Assembly (NCBI GenBank): GCA_002335605.1
Contig: BEDY01000004.1
Coordinates: 1,860,001-1,924,000, forward strand
Source: Prillingera fragicola
Taxonomy: Eukaryota > Basidiomycota > Tremellomycetes > Trichosporonales > Trichosporonaceae
Direction: 5' to 3'
Length of the DNA stretch: 64,000 bases
Shown: piece by piece, positions 21,202 to 32,477 of the stretch
How the letters are laid out: each line of letters starts with the position of its first letter
Position numbering within the stretch: the first letter of the stretch is position 1
Notes under the pieces: generated by a model
Databases searched by the model: none
Seen by the model: the letters and a program-made list of their open reading frames with translations, nothing else
Told to the model about the DNA's origin: nothing
Position numbers and translations under genes: made by a program

Positions 21202-22586
21202 ATGCCCCTCAGTGCCGTTCTAGGCCACTTCACACCGCCCTTCGGTCCCCTAAACCCCCTCCACGCCATGGCCACCAACTCACCTGACTTCAACCGCTGG
21301 ACGGCTGTTGCCTGGCTCGCAGCCTGCATCCCACTGGCGGCACAGGCCATCCTGCTCCTCCTCCCGCGGCCCACCCGCCCCACCCGCCTCGTACTAGGCG
21401 GCTTTGGCACGGCAGCACTAGCCAAGGCATGGCTGAGCTTTCGCGCAAACGACCCAGCCCTCACAGCAGTCAATGGCGCGTTCACATTCGCAGTGTGTCA
21501 CCTGCTGCTAAAGTACCTCGAATGGTCGCTGCTCGCCGGCCCGATCGTGGATCCATTCATGCTCCCGCCGTACAATCGGCACATTCTCGTCGCAGCTCTC
21601 GACCTAACACTCAACGTGAGGCACGTCTGGCTTGGCTCCGTAGGCTTGGATCCAACCATGGGGCCGCCAAACGCGACCATCACCACACCCGTCGTGGGGC
21701 GATACCTCCCTCGTCCGCAGGCGCCGCGCAGCCGCTGGTCTGCTGTTGCGCGGCACACGGTGCAGAGCCTGTGGCGAGCGCTGGTTCTGGATGCGTTTTC
21801 GACCTTTTTAGAGCTAGTCGGGAGCGACACCATCGCCGTGCCGGGTGGTATCCCGCGGGCACAGGACACGTTTGTCGCCACGACCGGGGTACGGTGCTTT
21901 GGGCTGGACATCCCGGCGGCAGTCCTGGGAGTGGCGGCACAGCTTGCGATTCCCGTCATGGTGTGGATGCTGCTCGGGCACGTGTTCCATGCCATCGCGG
22001 CAGTGACGGTCGCTTCGGGGCTGTGGGAAGTGGAGAGCTGGGATGTCGACATGTTTGACGCGCCTTGGCGCGCCAGCAGCGTCAACGAGCTGTGGGGGAG
22101 GAGGTGGCATCAGGTTTTAAGGGTAGGTTTGCCCTCAAGGAGACGGGCGCTGACTGTTAGCATCAATGCGTTATCGCTGCGGCATCTGCGCTGCAGGTCC
22201 TCGGCGTCCCGCCTGCCGGGTTGCCGCTGCTGCTCATGACGTTCTGCTTTTCGGCAATCTTTCACGCGGTGGGACACTTGAGCATGACACCCGTGCCCGA
22301 TTTGGGCAAGATTATGCTCTTTTTCGTTCTGAGCGGGCTGGGATGCGCTGCTGAACTGGTCTTTGGGCGTCTCACGGGCAGGCGGGTGGGTGGTTGGGCT
22401 GGGAGGGTGTGGGCGTGGGTCTTTATGATGACCACTGGGCGGTTGGCCGCCGACGCGTGGCTGGATGTCGGGTTTGCTACCGCGTTTACGCGCTTGCCGT
22501 CGTTGATTGGCTGGGCTGTGGGTGGGGGGAGGGAGGGGTTTGTAGAGGCTATGAGTCGGGTTGTAGAGGTGTATAAGCGAGCATAG
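21202..22586 (+). CDS. Wax-synthase-like membrane O-acyltransferase
   Basis: Two exons, 21202-22122 and 22161-22586, encode 448 aa; the 38-nt intron ends TGACTGTTAG. The protein has about eight hydrophobic segments. The signature is SSVNELWGRRWHQ at about residues 295-307, followed after the splice by a helix with FSAIFHAVGHLS, the usual pair of the fungal wax-synthase/MBOAT-like family (a W-G-x-R-W-H-Q block and a later catalytic-type histidine). Such enzymes transfer an acyl group to an alcohol in the ER membrane; fungal members include acetyltransferases of secondary metabolism. There is no biosynthetic cluster next to it, so the substrate is unknown. An in-frame ATG at 21268 is an alternative start. 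Confidence 0.78.
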
Positions 22587-25549
22587 CCATAGAGGTGTAG
22601 ATACTAGATGTGTATAGATGGAAGCGTCAGGTGGAGGTGCCTGGAATTAATTGATTGAATTAATCGTTTGACATTCTGGACATGCCATTCCTCGCCGATG
22701 CACAGAGTGCAGATTGTCAATGCTCTAAGGAGAGTGGTAGTAGCGAAAAGGGGTGGGCTGCTGTTCTTAGATGGAGCTCAAAATGATGAAACTCGGGCCA
22801 AGACAACTTGCAAGTTCGTTGACACTGATCGGTATGTTTATTTACTTTCATTGTCCTCACAAATGGTATTATTATTGCAAGACTCCACACATGCATTGAT
22901 AATGCTCTACCAAGCGACAATTTGGCACTCGCTGAGGTAGAGGCATGTCTTTGGTGACCATCCCATTTTGCCATGTTTGTGGGTCTATGAGACGCAGCCT
23001 CATTCCTCAATGTTTGCATTGATGAGACATCCAACTCATGGATCATGTCCAGTACCTGGGCCAGTACCTCTGCAAGGTGTACCGTCCGACGTGCCTAACA
23101 GCACTACGGACGACTCCTTTTGAGAAACCTTGTATCGTCCCTGCCTGTAGACGACGTGTACGACTCACTCTTTGCCATGTTGGTACATCTCAATGTTCCC
23201 ATCCAGGGCCGAGTGGCGAGCACGTAGCAGTGGGCATTGCACTATCCTGAAGCATCAATGTGTAGACCTGATGCGATAATGAACGCAGACATGGTACCCT
23301 GGCCACCAACGCACCACTGAGGCGCACTCGAGGCTGGGACGGGAGCCGAAGCATCCGTGGCATCAGTGAGCTTTGCTGCATCTCCACAACCGCAGTACTG
23401 TGCCTCCCGCAAAGCAAGAGCAAATCCGACACACTGTTGTTGCTTGCCACCACAAACTCTCCCATGCTACCAACCCTGCTCCTCCTCGCCACCGTCGCCG
23501 TTGCCGTCGCTGTCGCCGTCGCTGTCACCACTCCCCTCCCGCAGCCAGGGACCGCACCGATGGCGGAGCCGGCCACGCAGAGCGGGCCCCGAGACCATGT
23601 CTTGACGAGCGGTTGCCTTAGCGAGGAAGGCAATGCTGTGCTACTGTATGACCTGTCTTATGGACGACCCCAACCTAGTGGCACGCGGTCAACAAGCGAG
23701 AGCTTTGCGAGATCACTGTCAGATGGTCAGGAACAAACACTGACGCCGGGTACAGTCTCTTCCCGCTATGCTTGTGCTACGCACACTGGGGTGCATACTC
23801 TTTCCCTGCCCGTGCACGCAGTAAGCTCTACCCGGTGTAGCATGTTGCTTGTGCAAGCAGTCTTGTCGGCCAGTCTTGTCCAGAGCCGTCACCAGCAGCC
23901 GGCAGCAACAAGGTTCTTCCAGCAGGAACAGGCTTTCTGAACGATCATCACGGCACCGCAGACTAAACGCGACACTGTTTGACGTGGCATGCCGGCAACA
24001 GGTCGGATGTTTCGGAGTCAGCGACGCACGCCGGCGACACCGCGAGGCGGACCTCGGCGCTGGTCTGAGCGAGCATCTCGATCAAGGCAACACCCGGGCC
24101 AGGGAAGGCTGCCTGGCGACGTTCCCATGGTCGAAGCACTGCTGATACCTTGACAGCAGCAACCGGAGGGTGGTTGCTGTTTACTGCCCCGTGGTTGATC
24201 GGTAACCAAACACCGGTGCTATCATTGTTTGGTTCCTTGCAACCGTTGACCATGGGATGGAACCAGCCTCGCTCGGCACGGAAATGGAAACCCAGTCCTG
24301 GGCTCGTGTGCTAGAAGCATTGTGCAAGTGGTTCAACACATGCGCTGGCTTGCTCATGTTGGCTCGTACGTTGGTCGAGTGGTCGTCGTAACAACATGAG
24401 CAGGCAGACGCGTCGACTACCTAGGGTCTGTAATTTGGGCGGTCATGTTGGAGCTGTGCAGTCAGCCTCCCGTCGTTGGTCGCTTGCAGCGAGCTGGATG
24501 TATGGGTAAGCCTGCCGTGCTGTCCGATGCGGTGGATCCAGTGCAGGCTCCCCGATGAATCACTGCAACGGAATGCCCATGCCTGGATGCCTGGCGGGTA
24601 GTGTGACTGATCGCTTGGAGCAGATTAGAAGAGGACCATGGGATACTTTGGCTTTGAGCTTGGAGTTGGCGTTACACTGACCTGTGCCGATTGTGCCGAG
24701 GTGTTCAAGCTCTAGGACGAGCAGCAGCAGGGCCAGGAGGAGCAGCATTGCAGTACGCGCAAAAGAGGTCGTACTCGCTGGACGGGACAGGGGATGAAAT
24801 AAGCAGCAGTATAACAACTGAAACATCAGGGGATGGTCGTTGTTGCTTACATAATCCTACTCTTACCCTGCTGTCTCTCTCTCTCCCTCGGTCTTCTTTC
24901 CTCTCTCCTCTCTGCTGATGCTCGCTTTCAGGTCCCAGTGATCCCTTCTTTGGGCCTGCAACCCGAGATCGACAGTGCTCTGGACGCTCGATACGATACA
25001 ATACCTCCCTGCTCCCTAGACCCCCTGCCCCCCTTGCGCAGCGCCACACGAGGTGGTCCATGGTGACCGCCCACTGATGAGCATTCCAGGTCAATGTCCT
25101 ATTGTTGTCGTAGTCCCCTCCAACTTGCAGACTGCTCGTCCAATGCACACCGCTGCAATGTGTACCTGGTGTCTGGCACCCGCGTGTCCACCCCTCGGGT
25201 CGTCAGAAGAGCTCGAGACCCGCCTCTTGCAATGTATGCCTGCCGACGCGACAAGCAACGGCATACAATCTGAGTGAAGAGTGAACAAAAAAAGCTCACG
25301 GCAAGACGCGAGCAGAGGCAGCTCAGCCCCCATGTGGGCGGGAGCCATTGTATAAAGAGAGAAACTGATGAGCAGGAGTACATGTTTGAACCACCCGCAC
25401 ATTCTTTGGACGACTTCGACACTACACTCCCCCTCTCACTAACCACTAGGCCACAGTGCCACGACGACCGCCTCGCTCCTTTGCAACACTCATTTGACGA
25501 CTCGGACGACATTCGCCTATCGACTGCAAGGACTCTCTAAGCGACAACA
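22587..25549. other. Three-kilobase gene-poor stretch
   Basis: Apart from the weak candidate at 23464-23940, I find no supported gene in nearly 3 kb. The right end is the promoter of the GH16 gene. CT-rich tracts occur near 24860-24920, and a hexanucleotide run (GCCGTC type) near 23490-23530 lies in the candidate gene. Long non-coding RNA or very small genes cannot be ruled out. Confidence 0.35.
23464..23940 (+). CDS. Weak candidate for a small secreted protein
   Basis: An ATG at 23464 opens a frame of about 158 codons beginning MLPTLLLLATVAVAVAVAVA, which would be a signal peptide built largely from a GCCGTC-type microsatellite. The rest has no recognised domain and only scattered cysteines. 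An intron may exist in the second half (a GTACAG donor near 23750). The evidence is only the leader-like N-terminus. It could be a chance frame over a repeat. Confidence 0.25.
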   Translation: MLPTLLLLATVAVAVAVAVAVTTPLPQPGTAPMAEPATQSGPRDHVLTSGCLSEEGNAVLLYDLSYGRPQPSGTRSTSESFARSLSDGQEQTLTPGTVSSRYACATHTGVHTLSLPVHAVSSTRCSMLLVQAVLSASLVQSRHQQPAATRFFQQEQAF

Positions 25550-27120
25550 ATGTATGCCCCCATCGGCACCCTCCTTTTGGCCGCCAGTGCCCTCGCCATC
25601 CCTTTCCCAGACGAGGACAAGCCAACGGCTGATGGCAAAGACAACGCCACTCCAGCACCGACCAGCATCTCGACGTCTGCCACTCCGGCGCCATCCTCCT
25701 CCAAATCGGCCTCACCCGCGCCGCCCTCACCCGCGCCTCCCTCAAAGGACATTGAGCCTTGCCTCCCCGACACTGCCTGGGAGCTCCAGGTATGTCTCCA
25801 CACACTCCTCTTGCAGGTCCACTAACATTTGCAGACCCTCGTGCAGGGCGAGAGCTGGTTCGACAACTGGTGGTGGTTCTCCGACAATGACCCGACCGCT
25901 GGCAAAGTAAAGTGAGTAGAATGCCAACTCTTTCTGCAGTGGCCGGCCAGGAACATGTTGGACCTGGGAACTTGGACCTGTCACGGCTTTTGGCTTCCCG
26001 TCTTGCTTCGTCGCGTTCACTTGTCTGCTCGCGCCTCATTCCAGTTGCATGCATGACACGCCGACCCCCGTTCAAGGAGACCCGCAACCCCTGCCTCTGC
26101 ATGTCAGAGCTAAGTCGGCGAATCCTCCAACTCCCCTATTGGCCGGGTGCACCTGTAGCATCGAGTGCTGACTCAACGCAGCTATGTCGACATGTGGACG
26201 GCGCGCGAGCGCAACCTGTCGTGGACCGAGGGGACCAAGTTTGGCATGCAGACCGACTCGTGGACGCAGAACGTCGACCCGAATGCTAGGGGTCGTGACT
26301 CTGTTCGTATCCAGAGCAACGAGGTGTACAACGAGGTGAGTTTCAGTGCGCACCGATGTGGCACTATGCTGACGCGCCGCAGTTTATTGCCATTCTCGAC
26401 GTCGAGCACATGCCCGTCGGCTGCCCGACGTGGCCGGCGTTCTGGTCGCTGGGCGATGGCGCGGCGTGGCCTGAAGTGGGCGAAATCGACGTTATCGAGG
26501 GCACAGGCGCCAACGCCAACAGGTCGACGACTGGGCAGCTCACCCTCCACACTGCCGAAAAGTACAACTGCAGCTTTTCGGCCAACCGCACGAAGACGTT
26601 TGACGGACGCCAGGGCCGCGAGTCGTGCAGGTATGGCGCCGGGTGCTCGGTCTTTCCAGACAACGCGGACAAGGACAAGAGTTTCGGCCTCCCCTTCAAC
26701 GCCGCTGGCGGAGGTTGGTACGCGATGAAGCGCGACCGCTACGGCATTTCCATGTGGTTTTTCCCGCGCGACGGCGGCGACAGCGTCCCAGCCCCCTTCC
26801 GCGAAGGGTGGGACAACTTTAGCGTCCAACAGCTCGGCACCCCGACCGCTGACTTCAGGAACTCTGACGGCACGTGCGACCTCAACGCAGCCATGCACGC
26901 CCCGCAGCGTCTCATCATCAACTTGACCGTATGTGGACGCTGGGCAAACGCGCGGTGGCCGAGCATGGGCTGCAGCTACCTCGGGGACGACTGCAACGAG
27001 ATTGCAATGAACAATGCCGAGGTGTTCAAGGAGGCCTACTGGAAGATTAACGGCCTCCGCGTATACAAGCCTGTAGGCGGCAGCTGGGACTACACCCAGC
27101 CGCTGCCTCTTGCCGCGTGA
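25550..27120 (+). CDS. Secreted GH16-family beta-glucanase
   Basis: Four exons, 25550-25789, 25835-25911, 26182-26335 and 26383-27120, encode 402 aa. The order is: a signal peptide (MYAPIGTLLLAASALA), a Pro/Ser/Ala linker of ~45 residues, then a GH16 domain from about residue 75. The start of the domain (WFDNWWWFSDNDPTAGKVNY across two splice sites) and the catalytic motif EIDVIEG are clear, with E191 as expected nucleophile, D193 as helper and E196 as acid/base. This ExDxxE form is that of endo-1,3(4)-beta-glucanases of the laminarinase type. It would act outside the cell on beta-1,3/1,4- or 1,3/1,6-glucan of its own or another wall. The second intron (270 nt) is much longer than the others. 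Confidence 0.88.
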
Positions 27121-27970
27121 GCCGGCCTAGGAGCAAGAGGCGATAGCATGGACACTGTGAGGACAATCAAGTTGACGGAAATCTGGCCTTACCCCTGGCA
27201 TTCAAATAGATGGGGTCGGGTCGCTGTGTTAATAGTTACCAAGGACATTATGTATCTTTCACCATACGAAGCTTTCGGCTGGAGGGGTGGCTCATAGTGG
27301 TGACGGAGAAACGAGCCACCTTGGCACATGTCGAGGCATCGGTCATACGCCGCGCAGACCCTGTTGCGGGCATATGACGATACGGGGCCAGGCCTCAGCC
27401 GAACCCGCAACGTATGTAGCTGGCAGGCCAAACGGACAGCATCGCCCAGTTTGATGCGGGCTGTCTCCTCCGGACGCTTCAGAGACAAGAACCCCCAGTT
27501 CTTGAGCAATGTTCACTCAGCCGTTCTTAGGTACCGATGGGCACAGTTCACGTCAAGTGACTGCATCATATCAGAAGTCGGACCAGGCTTACTGAGATGA
27601 GTGGTGCTGGCGCCATTCTATCCCGTTACAGCGGCAGCAGTCATCCGAGGACATGGTCGGTGTTGTGGGTCGAGGTGGGATCCAGATGCTAGGGACAAGC
27701 TCACCGGGTGCCAGCGATGAGGGACTGTAACAGTACGCAGTAAGTAACATGATAGAGGTAATACATGGTACGGGGATTCATCAGGTGGGTGGCTACAAGG
27801 AGAGTAAACAGGTGCGTAGTCAGACGTTGCAGGGCAAGGCGCGACATCAAGTGTAGTGGCCTGCAGCAGCGACGGAAGAGGTGTGCGGTGGGGGGAGATG
27901 GAAGAGGTGTACGCGAGAAGAGGCGAAAGTCAGGCCACCCGCAGTCCCACACCTTGGCCTGTGGCGGCGC
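27121..27970. other. Convergent intergenic region
   Basis: About 850 bases between the convergent genes ending at 27120 and 27971. No gene, repeat or RNA was recognised. Confidence 0.4.
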
Positions 27971-29097
27971 CTAACGCGGGCGGGACGGGTCGAGCACGAA
28001 TCGGCCGCAGGCCGAAAGCTTCTCCTTCGGAGGGTCCCAAGTGGTGCCGGGTGGTACGTCTGGAAGATGAACCCGCTTTAGGCCGTCCAGATTGTACGGT
28101 TGGAATTTGCGGGACCGGCGGTTCTTGGGAGCACGGCCGACCCTAGCGTCTTGATGGCGCGCGTTCCAGCGGAGTGCATCGGTAGCAAGCCGGTTGTCAA
28201 TGCCGGGGTCAGAGACGTCTACGCTGCCCTGGTAAATGGTGTAGCCGGCGGCGGCGGCCGTGGATGGCTGCGGCGCGTACTCGCCCAAAACGAGGCGATC
28301 AAACGCGGTAGCTTGCTCGGCGGTTGGGAAGCATTTGGCGTCGAACGGAAACTCCCAATTGGCGTGGAGAGCGTCAAAGCTAATGCTCGACACGCGTGAG
28401 AGGGTAACGTCTTTCGTTGCTGAGGCCGGGAGATTGTTCATGGCCTGCAACGTGAGCGAAAGGCAGTCATTGAGAGCTGGCATCCATGGCGTCTACCACC
28501 CGCACATGCCGGTCAGAGCCATGTCAGCCCGAAATGTTGACTCACCCAATCGTGCACCCGCTTGATATCTCGCTCACGCTCTTGCTTCCAGTCGTCATAC
28601 TCGATCTCGCTAGCGGTGCAACTGCGAGTGTGCCTCGCGTGGAGGTTTCTGTGTCGCGTGAGTGAGTGAAAGGTCGCGCTGACTCACAGCTGAAGTACCT
28701 TGTCACAGATCATGAGAGTGACACCGACCTGCCCGATTCCTGTCCAGTCGCCCGTCTCCATGGCCTTGAGCACGGCGATGCTGGCATTCTTGCAACCCCA
28801 GTTAGCTTGGTCGCCAAGGTTGCAATTGTTAACGTAGAAGGGAATGCCAAACGTCGTCGCGCTCCAGTCGCTCCTGGGAAAGTCTGTCGGCTCGGGCTTT
28901 GGGGTGAAAACTGCCTTCCAGTACGCATGGCCTGCGCGTAGATTGGCCTCGTACTCTGGATCGACAGCGACTGAGCCAGGTCCAAACACTTCGGCAAACA
29001 TCTCTGACACGGTCGGCCGTCGTTCCCGCGACGGGTCTGCTCTCCATAGCGGGTAGCGCTCCATAAAAGCCTCTGCTGCGAACGTCTTGGGCTTCAT
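27971..29097 (-). CDS. Unknown soluble protein, three exons
   Basis: Exons 29097-28688, 28621-28546 and 28492-27971 encode 335 aa. The 66-nt first intron (donor GTGAGT, acceptor CGCAG, phase 2) and 53-nt second intron (phase 0) join frames smoothly, giving the central stretch LQLCTASEIEYDDWKQERER. There is no signal peptide or membrane segment. The first third is aromatic and charged (FMERYPLWRADPSRERRP), the middle has three cysteines around YVNNCNLGDQANWGCKNAS and MICDKV, and the C-terminus is basic. I recognise no domain. An ATGG/GATG microsatellite lies 20-55 bases upstream of the start. The gene is probably cytosolic and real, judged by splice consistency and codon bias. Confidence 0.65.
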
Positions 29098-29665
29098 GGT
29101 GGCTTGCACAAAGAACAGATGGATGGATGGGTGATGGATGGATGGATGGGAAAGGACGAGTATGGGGCGATTGAGCAAGAAGAACAAGAGCGCTTGTCCA
29201 CGTCAACCACACGGCAATCTAGACGGACCGAACAGCATCGCTCAGGACAATCAAACTCATGAATAATATGGCCACTACTCTATGCATCTCCGCCGTTAGA
29301 TTGGGAGGGGTCACTCACTGTGTTAATAGCTTCAATGTACAGTACATTATCTATACCACTGTTTGAATCTTTACGATCAGTCAGACGTTGCAAGGGTGGC
29401 ATATGGCAGTGGCGGAGAAATCATTCGCATGCTTTGTATGACTGGTTGGTATCTTGGGCCATGAGTCTTCACGCCAAGCTCTCCACTCTCAAGCTCTTAT
29501 CTGCTCACACAGCACGGGTACAACCTCTACCGCAGTGTACGGGCATGCCACTGCCGAGCCCGCAATGCCAAGCGACCCTATGCCAGGTGCCTGACGATGC
29601 CGGAGCAGCCGACCATGTTGACAAGAACCCGCATCCGTCTCATCACCACTACCCACTCACTCACC
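29098..29665. other. Divergent promoter region with GATG microsatellite
   Basis: About 570 bases between two divergent genes. A GATG-type microsatellite, partly interrupted, covers about 29118-29150 in the presumed 5' UTR of the minus-strand gene. Otherwise only promoter sequence is expected. Confidence 0.5.
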
Positions 29666-30721
29666 ATGACCGTTCCTCATCACGCAACACCATCTGCGTC
29701 GCCAGAACTGCACAACCGTGCGGTAGGCGTAATCCTGGCTGCCGCCGCAGGAGACACTCTAGGCGGGCCATACAAGTTCAAGCCCCCTACCCCACCCGCC
29801 GAGGCCATCACCTTCCACCCGGGCCGCGCATGGACGGACAACACGGCCATGCCTCTAGCTATTCTCGAGGTCATAGCGACACACGCGTCACTACGCGGCG
29901 ACGACACGCTGGGGCTGATCATGCGGCGGTGGCTGGTATGGTTCCCCACCGCCCCAGACATAGGAATTCGCACGACAGATGTGCTGCAGCGCGTCTGGGC
30001 GGCCACCGAGGCGGAACACCTCAGCGACGCCGGTGTCGCCCGGGCAGCACGTGCAGCCGCCCTGGCCGTGGACGTGGACCTGGGCCGACCGCCGCACGAC
30101 TGCTCAAACGGCTGTCTGATGCGTACCGGGCCTGTCGCGCTGACCTACCTCCGTGGAACGCGCGGTGAGGAGCGCGAGCTGGCTGCGGCGACGCGGGCTG
30201 TCGCGGAACTCACGCATGCGGGCGAGTATGCCTCGGATGCGTGTGTGATCTGGACAGCGGCAATACGGCATGCGTGCTTGACTGGGCTGGTGGATTTCGG
30301 GGTAGCGGTGCAAGTGCTGCCCGAGCCGAGGCGAGGGGAGTGGGCTAAGCGATTGAAAGAAGTCGAGGGGCTGGAGAGCGCCGCAGAGGTGCCGCAGAGT
30401 AACTCGCGGGTCGGGGTCGCGCTACTTGCTGCGAGCGTTGCGGTGCGGCGTGGCCGGGGGTTGGTGGACACGTTGGAGCGTGCTGTCCGGTGTGGGGGGG
30501 ATACCGATACGGTGGCTACTGTTGCTGGCGCGTTGGCCGGGGCTGTATACGGAGCAGAGGAGCTGCCGGCTGAGTGGAAGCAGGCTTTACATGGGTGGCC
30601 TGGGTTTAAGGCCGAGGAGATCGCCCAGTTGGTCGGGAGGGTGCTGGAGGGCGGTGGGGATGAGAGTGACGATGAGAGTGGCGATGAGGATGAGTGTCCT
30701 TCATATGAGACCCAGACGTAG
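29666..30721 (+). CDS. ADP-ribosylglycohydrolase family protein
   Basis: A single exon encodes 351 aa. An upstream in-frame ATG at 29597 would add 23 residues; the start at 29666 is preferred because it lies closest to the conserved domain. The family's metal-binding and active-site blocks are visible in order: AVGVILAAAAGDTLGG, WTDNTAM (the T-D-D/N type motif), SNGCLMRTGPVAL, and GGDTDTVATVAGALAGAVYG. Enzymes of this family remove ADP-ribose from arginine or other residues, or open related bonds, using two Mg2+ ions. The usual TDDT-type motif reads TDNT here, so one metal ligand is Asn rather than Asp, which may change activity. The C-terminus is acidic. Likely cytosolic or nuclear. Confidence 0.88.
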   Translation: MTVPHHATPSASPELHNRAVGVILAAAAGDTLGGPYKFKPPTPPAEAITFHPGRAWTDNTAMPLAILEVIATHASLRGDDTLGLIMRRWLVWFPTAPDIGIRTTDVLQRVWAATEAEHLSDAGVARAARAAALAVDVDLGRPPHDCSNGCLMRTGPVALTYLRGTRGEERELAAATRAVAELTHAGEYASDACVIWTAAIRHACLTGLVDFGVAVQVLPEPRRGEWAKRLKEVEGLESAAEVPQSNSRVGVALLAASVAVRRGRGLVDTLERAVRCGGDTDTVATVAGALAGAVYGAEELPAEWKQALHGWPGFKAEEIAQLVGRVLEGGGDESDDESGDEDECPSYETQT

Positions 30722-31460
30722 CATGCAAGGTGGTCACTGAAGCCTCCCTTCGTGTACGGCTCAGTCCAATAGAGGCTGAGGCTTTACCAGGACCGAAGCC
30801 ATACGAGTCGCCCCCTTTCTAGTCCACCGGCGCAAGTTGCCTATTCAATGAATGCCAGGGGTAAGAACGTTGCTGCAATACGCTGTCATCCTGGAGCCCG
30901 TTCACGGGCGTCACAATCACAGGCAGTCGCTTCATGCCCTGCTGAGTGATGCTCTCATAGCCATAGGTGGAGCGCAGCAGGCTGCTTATCAAGTAAGCGA
31001 GTCGTACCAGCTACGGCCGTCAACAACGGTGACTACCCGGCCGTATCTATCGCTCCAGGCTGCGCGTACATGTATGTACATGGGTGGCCAAAAATCAGCA
31101 CGGCGATCTGATCAGCCTCCGAGGGCGCACAAGAGCGGAGAGATCGCCGTGGCCGAGGTTCCGCTGAAACCGGCAAGACAAAATGACGTCATTTGCCTCC
31201 GATTGGGTCCGGCTGGGTGGGTGATCGCCGTCGGGCTGAGGTGAGAGCATTGTTCATGAAAAGTGCGAGTGGCTTCTGTCCGTGCAATTTATTGATGAGC
31301 GCGTTCGTGAGAACAACAAACACAAATCATATATGAAGACCACGCAGAACAGATCTCTATCTCGGCTTTTTCATCAGCACTCTCACCGCGTCTTAATAAC
31401 CTTGTCCCTTCTAATTAACAGCCCAGCCGACAAAACTCAACCCTCGTCGCAACCACAACA
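30722..31460. other. Upstream region of the quinone oxidoreductase gene
   Basis: About 740 bases with no gene. Its most notable element is the ATF/CREB-type palindrome at 31184-31191, listed separately. An inverted CCAAT box (CGATTGG) follows about ten bases later. Confidence 0.5.
31181..31194. promoter_or_regulatory. ATF/CREB-type palindrome
   Basis: The sequence AAATGACGTCATTT is a perfect 14-base palindrome holding TGACGTCA, the consensus of fungal Atf1/CREB bZIP factors. It lies about 270 bases upstream of the quinone oxidoreductase start, a sensible distance for a stress-response element. Regulation by a bZIP factor is inference. Confidence 0.5.
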
Positions 31461-32477
31461 ATGCAAGCTGTCGCCTACACAAAGTACGGTGGCCCCGAGG
31501 TCACCCAGATGATCGACCTCCCAGTCCCAACTCCAGCCAAGGGCGAGGTCCTCCTCCGCGTCGCCGGCGGCGGTCTCAACCCCGTCGACTACCGCGTCCG
31601 CAGCGGCGACCTCAAGGCATTGCTCCCTTACACACTGCCCCACGTTGCCGGTGACGAAGTCTCTGGTGAGATCACCGCTCTCGGCGCCGGCGTCACGTCC
31701 TTCAAGGTCGGCGACAAGGTCATTGCTCGCCAGGATAGGGACCAGGTCGGCGCGCTCGCGCAGCAAGTCGTTGTCCCAGCCTCACTCCTCGCGCACGCCC
31801 CCAAGTCGATTCCTCTCGCCGACGCCGCGGGCCTGCCCCTTGCCGGCCTCACTGCCGTGCAAGGCCTGGACCTCCTCAAGGTCAAGGCAGGCGACCACGT
31901 CCTCATCACTGCCGGCTCGGGCGGCGTTGGTCTTTACGCCATCCAACTCGCCAAGCTCCGCGGCGCACATGTCACCACCACGGCTTCTTCCGCCGGCGAG
32001 GCCCTCGTCCAGAGCATGGGCGCCGACGTTGTGATCGACTACAAGTCTACCAAGCTTTCCGACGTGGGAACCAAGTGGTCACAGGTCTTTGACTGTGCTG
32101 GCGGCGACGAAAAGGCACTCACTGAAGTGTTTGCTGCGGTCAGCCAGGACGGCCACGTCGTGTCCATTGCAGGCCCACCCACTGTCGGCGTTCTCGACGC
32201 AGTCCACCTGCCCGCCTGGAAGTACTACCCCGTCTACGGCGTGCTCTGGCTGCAGGGTCGTGGTCTGCGCGCCGCCGCTGCGCCCAAGAACATCACCTAC
32301 ACCTACTTTTTCATGCACCCCGACGCCGTCGAGCTGCAAAAGCTTGCCGACCTTGTTGATGCTGGCAAGCTCAAGCTCGTCGTTGACTCCAAGTACAAGT
32401 TTGGCGACTTCAAGGAGGCGTTTGCCCGTCTTGAGAGCAAGAGGTCCAAGGGCAAGGTTATCGTCGAGGTCGCTTAG
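31461..32477 (+). CDS. NADPH quinone oxidoreductase-like MDR enzyme
   Basis: A single exon encodes 338 aa, the usual length of the medium-chain dehydrogenase/reductase family. The catalytic domain starts MQAVAYTKYGGPEV; GGGLNPVDYRVRSGD is the family motif near residue 35-50. The nucleotide-binding motif is GSGGVGLYAIQLAK at about residues 153-166, with a following Rossmann fold to about residue 270. The Cys/His zinc ligands of alcohol dehydrogenases are absent, placing it with the zinc-free quinone oxidoreductases (zeta-crystallin group). It probably reduces quinones or enals with NADPH in the cytosol, relieving oxidative or electrophile stress. The upstream bZIP-type palindrome fits that role. 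The exact substrate is unknown. Confidence 0.88.
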   Translation: MQAVAYTKYGGPEVTQMIDLPVPTPAKGEVLLRVAGGGLNPVDYRVRSGDLKALLPYTLPHVAGDEVSGEITALGAGVTSFKVGDKVIARQDRDQVGALAQQVVVPASLLAHAPKSIPLADAAGLPLAGLTAVQGLDLLKVKAGDHVLITAGSGGVGLYAIQLAKLRGAHVTTTASSAGEALVQSMGADVVIDYKSTKLSDVGTKWSQVFDCAGGDEKALTEVFAAVSQDGHVVSIAGPPTVGVLDAVHLPAWKYYPVYGVLWLQGRGLRAAAAPKNITYTYFFMHPDAVELQKLADLVDAGKLKLVVDSKYKFGDFKEAFARLESKRSKGKVIVEVA

